This document shows positions 27,865 through 35,329 of a stretch of 64,000 nucleotides of DNA, one piece after another. The notes under the pieces were generated by a model. That model ran no database searches. It had not been told where the DNA came from and saw only the letters and a program-made list of their open reading frames with translations. Source of the DNA: Alphaproteobacteria bacterium (GTDB lineage Bacteria; Pseudomonadota; Alphaproteobacteria; SMXS01); contig JANQQJ010000034.1 in assembly GCA_028284945.1 (NCBI GenBank), positions 1-64,000 of the forward strand, given 5' to 3'. Numbering within the stretch: the first letter of the stretch is position 1; every line of letters starts with the position of its first letter. The position numbers and the translations under genes were made by a program.

Positions 27865-29400
27865 TCAGCCCGTGAAAAGACGATCCAACTCCTGGTTCAA
27901 TAATGCCCGGTCGATCTTGCCATTGGGATTCCGGGGCAAGTCCTCACGGATCACGATCGCCCGAGGCACCATATATCCCGGCAGTTGCTGGCGGCAGTGT
28001 CCCAATATGTCGTCGGAGGACACAGCATCATCCGAGATCAGGCTAACCGCTGCCACAATCGCCTGCCCTAACGCCGGGTGCTTCGCCCCAAGCGCAACGG
28101 CCTCTGTCACACCGTCAATTTCGTAGATCACTTCTTCAACCTCCGTAGGGCTGACGCGATACCCCGAGGTTTTGATCATATTGTCCCCGCGCTCAACAAA
28201 ATAGAGGAAGCCCTCCGCATCACGCCGGACCAGGTCGCCAGACCAAACGGCCGTCCCTTCAACGCCAAACGCCTCGGGCAACGGCCGGAAGCGCTGTGAC
28301 GTCCGGTCAGGGTCGTTCCAGTAGCCCTGTGCGACCAACGGTCCGCTATGTACCAGTTCGCCGGTTTCATCCGGGTCTACAGATCGGCCATCACCGGTAA
28401 CAACATCAATGCGCGCGTTCGGGATCGCCTTGCCGATGGAGTCCGGCCGCACCTCAACCAGTGCCGGGTCGAGATAGGTAGACCGGAACGCTTCGGTCAG
28501 ACCGTACATCAGGAACACTTGCGTTTCAGGCAGCCTTTCACGCAAATCATCCAAAGCCGTGCGAGGCATCGCCCCGCCGGAGCTTGTTATGTAGCGCAAT
28601 GTTTCCGAGACCGCCCCGGGCCAGTCGATACTCAATAGTTGGAGCCATAGCGGCGGCACACATCCCAACCCCGTGATGGATTCCGCCTCCAGCGCGGTTA
28701 CGACATCCTGCGGAAAAAGGTAGTCCAGCAGCACCGCGGTCGCCCCGTTGAGCAATGCGGTTGAGACCTGCGACAAGCCGTAATCAAAGCTCAGCGGCAG
28801 GACACAGAGGATTCGGTCATCAGGTGTATTGCCCAAATAGGACGCCACGCTCTGCGCACCGACCGTCAGATTGGCATGACTGAGCATGACCCCTTTGGGT
28901 GCGCCAGTACTGCCTGAGGTGTAAAGAAGCGCCGCAAGGTCATCCGGTTTCGTATCAATGTCCTTCGGGGTGCCCCCGTCGGACAGAAATTCGTCCCAGG
29001 AAACTGCCGATGCCGTCGTGTCACCGGTCTCAACTACGAGCAGGTCATCCGGCACCAATCCGTCCAGCGCCTTGGTTCGTTCAGGCGTTGTGAGTAGAAG
29101 GCTCGAACCACTGTCCCGCAGAATATGTGCTGCCTGCCGGCCCTTGAGAACCGGGTTGATCGGCACGAAGACGGCCCCGGCGCGGGACGCCGCAAACAAC
29201 ATGGCGACGGCCTCAAACGACTTTGGCAGATAGACGGCCACGCGGTCGCCGGGCGCAACACCCATGCGCTGAACAGCGGCGGCAACTTGGCCGACCAGCG
29301 CGGCGAATGCCAGATAGTCTATACCCTCGCCACCAAGCCGGAGCGCGTCCCCCTCTGGCCGAAGCCGGGCCCCTTCGCCAATGATCTCGTGAAACAACAT
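27865..29400 (-). CDS. Acyl-CoA ligase-like adenylating enzyme, XrtA locus
   Basis: A 511-residue member of the AMP-forming ANL superfamily. The P-loop YTSGSTGAPKG is at residues 160-170, the adenine motif MYGLTEAFRST near 297, the YWNDPDRTSQRF region and SGDLVRRDAEGFLYFVERGDN near 390-410, and the C-terminal catalytic lysine in NPNGKID. It could form an acyl-CoA or load an acyl or aminoacyl group onto the carrier protein at 30564. It is the first gene of a minus-strand pair with the decarboxylase and is divergent from the GNAT-ACP-hydrolase operon across 60 bases. Confidence 0.88.
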   Translation of the reverse strand: MLFHEIIGEGARLRPEGDALRLGGEGIDYLAFAALVGQVAAAVQRMGVAPGDRVAVYLPKSFEAVAMLFAASRAGAVFVPINPVLKGRQAAHILRDSGSSLLLTTPERTKALDGLVPDDLLVVETGDTTASAVSWDEFLSDGGTPKDIDTKPDDLAALLYTSGSTGAPKGVMLSHANLTVGAQSVASYLGNTPDDRILCVLPLSFDYGLSQVSTALLNGATAVLLDYLFPQDVVTALEAESITGLGCVPPLWLQLLSIDWPGAVSETLRYITSSGGAMPRTALDDLRERLPETQVFLMYGLTEAFRSTYLDPALVEVRPDSIGKAIPNARIDVVTGDGRSVDPDETGELVHSGPLVAQGYWNDPDRTSQRFRPLPEAFGVEGTAVWSGDLVRRDAEGFLYFVERGDNMIKTSGYRVSPTEVEEVIYEIDGVTEAVALGAKHPALGQAIVAAVSLISDDAVSSDDILGHCRQQLPGYMVPRAIVIREDLPRNPNGKIDRALLNQELDRLFTG

Positions 29401-29460
29401 GGTGAATCAATTCCGCTTCAGCAGTACGGTCAGAGCCAGACGCGGCTGCTTGTTAGACGA

Positions 29461-30567
29461 ATGACGCTGATTCTGGAAGAGTTTCACGACGTTGACCATA
29501 TTCCTGCCGACTTCGATCCTTTGTTCGAAATGGCGGGCAAGCGCACCGTATTTCTTTCGAAGGACTGGTTTTCCCTGCTCGCCCGCAGCGCCACCCCAAC
29601 AGACTCAAATCCCCGGCTTTTAGTCGTAAGAGATCAGGACAGTACCCCCTTGGCCGTTCTACCGTGTTTGGAGACCGGCCGGACGCTGACTGGCTTTAGC
29701 AACTATTACAGCCATGAATTCTCCCCGCTGCTTCAGGCCGCCACAAATGACAAGACGCGGCTACGCGCCCTGAAAGAGATTGCTGCCTCCTTGGCTGGGT
29801 CCCCGGTCATATCCATCATCCTGAAACCTTTTACGCCGGACGACCCGACACTGGCCCTTTCAGACCAGGCATTCCGCGAAGCCGGCTTCAAGACCGCACG
29901 GTTTAATGCCGGTATACGGCACTTTATCACCACAGACGGATTATCGGGGGGCGACTACAGAAACCGTCTTCCATCACGCCTGACCAATACGATTCAAAGA
30001 CGGCAGAAAGCCGACCAACACCTTCATCGATTTCAATTATTCGCGACATCACAAGAAGTGCAGCAAGCTATAGACCTCTATCAGCAGGTTTATGCGAGCA
30101 GTTGGAAACCGCCCGAACCCTGGCCTGATTTCATACCCGGTTTCGCGGCGCTTCTAGCCACCCGGGGCTCGCTTCGGCTAGGGATATGGTTTGTGGAGGA
30201 AAAGGCCGCCGCAGCGCAGCTCTGGATCGTCGAAAACAACCGGGCCAGTATTTTCAAACTCGCCCACGATCCAGCCTATGAAAACCAGTCAGTCGGAACG
30301 GCTCTTACGCTGAAGATGTTTCAGTCGATTTTGGATAGCGATCAGCCCAAACGCATCGACTTCGGCATCGGCAGCGAAGCGTTCAAAACCGACTGGACAC
30401 CGGACTCGGAAGCGTTAATCGGCCTTGTTGCGTTCAACAGCCGGACATTGCTTGGCCGTCTACAGCATTTGCGCCACGCTGCCGGTCGGCTTATTAAGCG
30501 CAGTGGGCGCGCAAGCACGGGCGCTCGTGACAGCAATAATGGCGAGCCCAAGGTCCAGCCCAGATGA
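29461..30567 (+). CDS. GNAT-type acyltransferase (CelD/BcsL-like), XrtA locus
   Basis: A 368-residue protein with the double-GNAT layout of FemAB/CelD-like acyltransferases. The C-terminal half contains WKPPEPWPDFIPGFAALLATRG and the conserved SIFKLAHDPAYENQSVGTALTLKM and RIDFGIGSEAFKTDW blocks that fit a cofactor-binding core. ATG 29461 is chosen because the reading frame before it lies antisense within the ligase gene and has no protein-like character. It begins an operon with the ACP (4-base overlap) and two hydrolases, suggesting acyl transfer from the carrier protein. Confidence 0.8.
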   Translation: MTLILEEFHDVDHIPADFDPLFEMAGKRTVFLSKDWFSLLARSATPTDSNPRLLVVRDQDSTPLAVLPCLETGRTLTGFSNYYSHEFSPLLQAATNDKTRLRALKEIAASLAGSPVISIILKPFTPDDPTLALSDQAFREAGFKTARFNAGIRHFITTDGLSGGDYRNRLPSRLTNTIQRRQKADQHLHRFQLFATSQEVQQAIDLYQQVYASSWKPPEPWPDFIPGFAALLATRGSLRLGIWFVEEKAAAAQLWIVENNRASIFKLAHDPAYENQSVGTALTLKMFQSILDSDQPKRIDFGIGSEAFKTDWTPDSEALIGLVAFNSRTLLGRLQHLRHAAGRLIKRSGRASTGARDSNNGEPKVQPR

Positions 30568-30818
30568 CGCAAACCGCAACGGTCGAAACGGTCCAAAAGA
30601 TGCTTCAGCAAGTCCTGGGACTTGGTGATCGGGCAGCAGAGCTGGGGCCCGACACTCGCCTGTTGGGCAATCTCCCGGAGCTGGACTCCATGGCTGTGGT
30701 CGAAATTGTCGGCGACATCGAAACGCGGTTCGGCATTACAGTGCATGACGAGGACATTACCGCTGAAACATTCGCGACCATGGGCAGTTTGATCGACTTC
30801 ATAGCGGCCAGGTCATAG
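30564..30818 (+). CDS. Acyl carrier protein, XrtA locus
   Basis: An 84-residue acidic four-helix carrier protein. The 4'-phosphopantetheine attachment serine is Ser42 in LDSMAVVE. It overlaps the GNAT gene by four bases and is followed by hydrolase genes rather than by fatty-acid synthesis genes, so it is a dedicated carrier of this locus and not the housekeeping AcpP. It probably accepts the adenylated acyl or amino-acid group made by the ligase at 27865-29400. Confidence 0.92.
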   Translation: MTQTATVETVQKMLQQVLGLGDRAAELGPDTRLLGNLPELDSMAVVEIVGDIETRFGITVHDEDITAETFATMGSLIDFIAARS

Positions 30819-30836
30819 GCCCGGAGAGAAATTGAT

Positions 30837-31646
30837 TTGAGGCCAGCCTTTATCGACGGTCAGCACGGGGATTTGTTCACCCTCTATTTTCCGGCTGCCG
30901 ACAATACGGCGCCGCGCGGTGACCTGATCGCGATCCCGGGCTTCGCCGAAGAGATGAACCGGTCTCGCACGATCATCGCTGCGCAGGCGCGCGTCCTTCA
31001 AAACAGAGGCTTCGGTGTTCTTCTGTTGGACCCTTATGGAACCGGCGACAGCGAAGGGGATTTCGCCGACGCCCGGTGGGAGTTCTGGCGAGATGATGTG
31101 ATAGCCGCCACAGACTGGATCGAGAGCCAGGGCAACAAGGTGCTGGGGCTCTGGGGCATCCGGCTGGGTGGCTTGTTGGCAGCGGACCTCGTTTCCTGGA
31201 AACCTGGACGCTTTAACCGTTTGCTTCTTTGGGACCCGGTTACATCGGGCAAATCATATCTCGACAGGTTCCTCAGAATTGCGGCGACATCCCCCCAACA
31301 CGACGCAAAGGGGATCGCGCTAACCGGAGACCGCATCAGGCTGGATCACAGCGATCCGCTTGAGGTGGCAGGCTATCCAATTTCAAGATCACTGATGCAC
31401 GGTATTTCCAGAACCGACATGGCCGGGGCACTGCAAGGCCAGAGCCCTCGTATCGACTGGCTGGATCTACGCCTGCGGGATCAGGCCAGACAGGTCGATG
31501 TTGAGGCTGTAAGGACGGCGATGACGGAACCCGCCGTTCTGAAATACCGCCAAATCGACGCCCAACCATTCTGGTCCGTCCAAGACGTCCGTCCGGACCC
31601 GGAGATTTTCGCGGCAACCCTCGAACTGCTGGACGCCGAACCATGA
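30837..31646 (+). CDS. Alpha/beta hydrolase-fold protein 2 of the XrtA locus, nucleophile replaced
   Basis: A 269-residue alpha/beta hydrolase-fold protein that pairs with the next gene. The motif that should be G-x-S-x-G reads GIRLG at residues 107-111, so Arg109 stands in the nucleophile position. The oxyanion-side loop (IAIPGFAEEMNRSR) and LLLDPYGTGDSEG strand are kept. Either catalysis has been lost or another mechanism is used; the two-hydrolase pair is a known feature of XrtA loci. The start is TTG 30837, preceded by GGAGAG. Confidence 0.85.
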   Translation: MRPAFIDGQHGDLFTLYFPAADNTAPRGDLIAIPGFAEEMNRSRTIIAAQARVLQNRGFGVLLLDPYGTGDSEGDFADARWEFWRDDVIAATDWIESQGNKVLGLWGIRLGGLLAADLVSWKPGRFNRLLLWDPVTSGKSYLDRFLRIAATSPQHDAKGIALTGDRIRLDHSDPLEVAGYPISRSLMHGISRTDMAGALQGQSPRIDWLDLRLRDQARQVDVEAVRTAMTEPAVLKYRQIDAQPFWSVQDVRPDPEIFAATLELLDAEP

Positions 31647-32494
31647 CCCGGCTGCGCGACGACGCCGTATTGGTAGACGCTGACGGGGCAAACCTGATCG
31701 GTATTTGCCATGTCCCGGCTGATTCAAGCGGGGTTGGAGTCGTGGTTGTACCGGGCGCCCCTCAATACCGGGCTGGACCGCACAGGCTCTTTGTCATGCT
31801 GGGCCGGCACCTTGCGCGCCAAGGTCACACCGTACTTCGTATCGACCGCCGTGGTTATGGCGATTCAGAAGGTGAAGCCGTTCCTTTCGATCAAATGGCC
31901 CCTGATATTGAAATGGCGATATCTGCCCTGCAAGACCACGACCCACGGGTAAAGTCAGTCATGGTCCTGGGGCTATGCGACGGCGCATCGGGCGCCTTGC
32001 TGCATGCGGCTCTCAAGCCGGCGGTCCACGGTTTGATCCTGTTGAATCCGTGGGTTTCCACCGAAGCAGGCCGCGCGCAGGCAGTACTCAAAGGATACTA
32101 CCTGCCCCGATTTGCACGGTGGCGGCGTTGGCTGGCCGTTCTGGGGTCTTTTGCGCGCCTGCGAAAGGCCGTCGCCAGTATTGCAAGGGCCTTGCTCGAC
32201 AGCCTCAGGCCAACCGATGGCGCCGGGGCCATCCCGCCTTTTGCGGTCCAGATGCTGCGAAACTGGGTGGAGTTCAAGGGCCGGACCCTGGTGGTGCTCA
32301 GCGGCCAGGACATAGACGCCACCGCCTTTGACCAGTTCATCGGAAGAACCCTGGGCTGGAGCCCGCTTATCGAGGCCGCTGACACCAAGGTCATCAGGCT
32401 AAGGTCAGCCGATCACACATTTACCGACCTGGCCGACCGTGAGGCGCTCTTCGCCAATATCGACGAATGGATCGCCAGCGATCCATACCACTGA
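31643..32494 (+). CDS. Alpha/beta hydrolase 1 of the XrtA locus (Cys nucleophile)
   Basis: A 283-residue alpha/beta hydrolase. The nucleophile elbow is GLCDG at residues 110-114, so the probable nucleophile is Cys112. The rest is canonical: VVVVPGAPQYRAGPHRLF for the oxyanion loop, DRRGYGDSEG, and a late SADHTFTD histidine. A thioesterase-like role releasing a product from the neighbouring acyl carrier protein is plausible but inferred. The ATG overlaps the preceding hydrolase by four bases; it closes the GNAT-ACP-hydrolase operon. Confidence 0.88.
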   Translation: MTRLRDDAVLVDADGANLIGICHVPADSSGVGVVVVPGAPQYRAGPHRLFVMLGRHLARQGHTVLRIDRRGYGDSEGEAVPFDQMAPDIEMAISALQDHDPRVKSVMVLGLCDGASGALLHAALKPAVHGLILLNPWVSTEAGRAQAVLKGYYLPRFARWRRWLAVLGSFARLRKAVASIARALLDSLRPTDGAGAIPPFAVQMLRNWVEFKGRTLVVLSGQDIDATAFDQFIGRTLGWSPLIEAADTKVIRLRSADHTFTDLADREALFANIDEWIASDPYH

Positions 32495-32502
32495 GGGATC
32501 GC

Positions 32503-32673
32503 CTATCCGTCGCGCCGCACATCCCCTGCGTCGCTATCGGAATCCGACGTCCGCTTGGGCGGCCGCCATGGCGCCTTTGGCCGCGTACTCGCTCCATCGT
32601 CACCACGCACCAGCACAATCCCGATGACGAACACCAACAGGCAGAAAAAAACGAATGCCGCCGTATCGAACAT
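32503..32673 (-). CDS. Small single-span membrane protein (56 residues)
   Basis: Starting from ATG 32673 this frame gives MFDTAAFVFF followed by a hydrophobic span (residues 5-23) and a charged Asp/Arg/Pro-rich tail. GGCGG lies about 10 bases before the start. It is convergent with the hydrolase gene and divergent from the O-ligase gene. The frame extends upstream to 32763 but that part is not protein-like. Not recognised; the membrane-anchor-plus-tail layout is all that can be said. Confidence 0.45.
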   Translation of the reverse strand: MFDTAAFVFFCLLVFVIGIVLVRGDDGASTRPKAPWRPPKRTSDSDSDAGDVRRDG

Positions 32674-32838
32674 GTTTTGACCGCCGTCTTGACTGGAGAG
32701 AGAGGACGCATTGACGCTTGGGCCCGATCCTATCATACATGGTTGCATATCGAGGCGCGGCAAGCTGAGCGGGGTTGAACGGCCCTAACGGCGTCCAGCT
32801 TGCGACCAGCCGCGTTTTGAGAAGAGGCCGATAGGTTT

Positions 32839-34224
32839 ATGCGCAATCTGCTCATCTACGCCCTTGTATTCGCATCAGTGCCCGCGATTTTCGCGTGGCC
32901 CTATCTGGGCGTCTTGGCGTGGACTTGGGTGTCCTTTATGAACCCGCACCGGCTGGCTTTTGGGTCGGTCGAGTCCTTTCCGGTCGGCGAGGTCATCGCA
33001 ATCGCGACACTGGTCGCCTGGCTAATATCGCGCGAGCCCAAGCAATTGCCGATGCGACCGGTCGTAATCGCGATGCTTACCTATTTCGCCTTTACAACCC
33101 TAACCAGTGTCACTGCGGTCAATCAGACACTCGCCTGGAACAAATGGGAAATCTACGCCAAGGTGATCCTGTTTACCCTGGTCGCGATTTCACTGATGCG
33201 CAGCCAGATTCGCCTACACGCGCTCATTTGGGTGATGGTGGCATCCTGCGGATACTTCGCCTTCAAAGGCGGGCTTTTCACCGTGCTTACCGGTGGCAGT
33301 TATATGGTGTTTGGGCCCCCTGGCACCTTTCACGGCGACAATAACGGGATCGCCATTACCTTCCTGATGATCCTTCCGCTTCTGCGGTACCTCCAACTGC
33401 AAACCGAAAACAGGTTCGCCTCGATTAGTTTGCTGGGCGCCCAGGTGCTAACCTTGGCTGCGATCCTGGGAACCCATTCCCGTGGGGCGCTCCTCGCGCT
33501 GATTGCGATGATGACCTATCTGCTAATCCGGTCACGCAACTTTGGCATCCTTGCCCTCGCCCTGGTCAGCGGCGTGATCGCTTTCAGCTTGATGCCGACA
33601 GAATGGCGGGATCGCCAGCTATCCACCCTGGACTATGCCGAGGATGAGTCCGCCCAGGGTCGAATAACAATGTGGATTTACGCGATCGATGTCGCAAACG
33701 ATCACCCACTCCTCGGGGGCGGGTTCGACGTCTTCTACGACCGCGATTACAGAATGAAGTATCTGCCCAGGAAGGAAGACGGCACCCTGGTAACCGGTCG
33801 CGCGGCACACAGCATCTACTTCGAAGTTCTCGGCGAACATGGGTATGGCGGATTGATTCTTTTCCTGGCGCTTGGCGTGATGGGGTTCCTGTCGGCGGAG
33901 CGAATCTGCCGACGCTGCCGGCTTCGACCTGACTTGAAATGGGTCACGGACCTTATGCCGATGTGCCAGGCAAGCATGGTTGCGTTCGCCGTGGGCGGTG
34001 CCTTCCTGAACAAGGCGACCTTCGATCTCTACTACCATATTCTGGCCATAATAGTGATCGCAGAAATCGTTGCGCTGAGGGCACTGGCCAATCCGCCACC
34101 GGCGGACATCCCCGAGACCGACGCAATTTTATCGTTTTTCTTCAAACCGCGGCTTCGCAGATTCGATCCACGAACCCGCAAGCGCCGCCCGGGCCACCCG
34201 GCAGAAGATCAAGCTAGGTCATAA
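32839..34224 (+). CDS. O-antigen ligase/Wzy-like membrane protein, XrtA locus
   Basis: A 461-residue polytopic membrane protein with about ten spans. It has the N-terminal WPYLGVLAWTWVSFMNPHRLAFG block and a large periplasmic loop before residue 330 containing GRITMWIYAIDVANDHPLLGGGFDVF and RAAHSIYFEVLGEHGYGGL, the Wzy_C pattern of O-antigen ligases and polymerases. In XrtA loci this protein is proposed to join surface glycan to a protein or lipid, or to polymerise repeat units. It is convergent with the next gene, overlapping it by 11 bases. Confidence 0.9.
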   Translation: MRNLLIYALVFASVPAIFAWPYLGVLAWTWVSFMNPHRLAFGSVESFPVGEVIAIATLVAWLISREPKQLPMRPVVIAMLTYFAFTTLTSVTAVNQTLAWNKWEIYAKVILFTLVAISLMRSQIRLHALIWVMVASCGYFAFKGGLFTVLTGGSYMVFGPPGTFHGDNNGIAITFLMILPLLRYLQLQTENRFASISLLGAQVLTLAAILGTHSRGALLALIAMMTYLLIRSRNFGILALALVSGVIAFSLMPTEWRDRQLSTLDYAEDESAQGRITMWIYAIDVANDHPLLGGGFDVFYDRDYRMKYLPRKEDGTLVTGRAAHSIYFEVLGEHGYGGLILFLALGVMGFLSAERICRRCRLRPDLKWVTDLMPMCQASMVAFAVGGAFLNKATFDLYYHILAIIVIAEIVALRALANPPPADIPETDAILSFFFKPRLRRFDPRTRKRRPGHPAEDQARS

Positions 34225-35329
34225 GCGTGCGGTAGGCGTCGATCATCCGTTTAGAATCAAAGTGCTCAAAAACTCGCTCTCGATTTTCAGCACCGACCGT
34301 CTGGCGCAGATCAGGTGAGCTAATCACCGTTTCAAGCGTAGCAGCAAGCGCGTTCGCGTTACCGACATCGACGATCAGGTCAGTGCCCGATGGCCCAAGC
34401 ATTTCAGGAACGTCGCCCACGCGTGTCGAGACCACCGGCAACCCGGCCGCCATCGCCTGCAGCACAGCATTCGGTGTCTGCTCTGTGAAAGACGATAGGA
34501 CGAAGATGTCGAATAATGGATAAACCGATTCAACGTTGTCCACATGCCCGCAGAACATCACCTGATCAGCAACATCCAGCGCCATGGCTTCCCGTTCCAG
34601 CGCCTCACGCTCCGGTCCATCGCCGGCGATGACCAAAGTGACCGGCTGATGCTTGATCCTCGAAAACGCCTTTATCAGCAGCTTCAGGTCTTTTTCCGGA
34701 CGCAGAACAGCGACGGTGCCGATAACTGTACCCTGGAGCCGGTTCTTAAGCCCATCTGGCGGTGGGCTGGAGGCATCCGCAAACCGTCTGCAGTCAATAC
34801 CGTCAGGGATATGGTGGACTTGCGACGGGTCGAATCGCCACTCCTGCACCAACCTGTCATGGAGTGTGCGTGATGGCACAACCAGCTTCGCCGGTGGCGA
34901 AAGCGCGACCCGGCGAGCCCAAACGCGCCGCCGAAGATAGCGGTCGGCCTCGTCGGGTCCAAAACCACTCTCAATGTGGATAAGGCGGCATTTCGGCCTC
35001 AAGCGCCAAGCCATCGCGAATTCGATGCTGCCCCAATTGTTGGTGAGCATGACGTCGGGCGCGATCTGCCGAATGGTACGGCAATAACGTGCCAGCCGTG
35101 CTGGCAAAAGACCCGCAGCGGACGGCGGTTCTGGGAAATCGACCTCAATCGACGGATCGATGTGATCTCGGCCCTCGGTTCGACCGTTCAAGCCAATAAT
35201 GGTATGCCTGTAATCTGAACCAAGCCCGTTGATCCAAGCTGCGGTGCGAAGCTGACTACCCCCAACTTCGAACCCCGGAAAAATGTGAAGCAGGTGGCGG
35301 GTCAATCCGCTAACCGGCGTCACCGGCAC
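34214..35329 (-). CDS. Glycosyltransferase, XrtA locus type 2 (GT4)
   Basis: A 371-residue GT-B glycosyltransferase. The acceptor-side N-terminus has HIFPGFEVGGSQLR, and the donor site has the GT4 features IGTVAVLRPEKDLKLLIKAF, VIAGDGPERE and the E-x7-E-like region SFTEQTPNAVLQAMAAGLPVV near residues 280-300. It corresponds to the glycosyltransferase called Stp2 in these loci. The start is GTG, overlapping the end of the TPR gene by ten bases, so it belongs to the sugar transferase-TPR-glycosyltransferase operon. Confidence 0.88.
   Translation of the reverse strand: MPVTPVSGLTRHLLHIFPGFEVGGSQLRTAAWINGLGSDYRHTIIGLNGRTEGRDHIDPSIEVDFPEPPSAAGLLPARLARYCRTIRQIAPDVMLTNNWGSIEFAMAWRLRPKCRLIHIESGFGPDEADRYLRRRVWARRVALSPPAKLVVPSRTLHDRLVQEWRFDPSQVHHIPDGIDCRRFADASSPPPDGLKNRLQGTVIGTVAVLRPEKDLKLLIKAFSRIKHQPVTLVIAGDGPEREALEREAMALDVADQVMFCGHVDNVESVYPLFDIFVLSSFTEQTPNAVLQAMAAGLPVVSTRVGDVPEMLGPSGTDLIVDVGNANALAATLETVISSPDLRQTVGAENRERVFEHFDSKRMIDAYRTLMT

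Noticed and set aside
29125-29460. Upstream extension of the GNAT reading frame
   Set aside because: It lies antisense in the ligase gene and has no fold-like sequence; the family pattern begins after ATG 29461.
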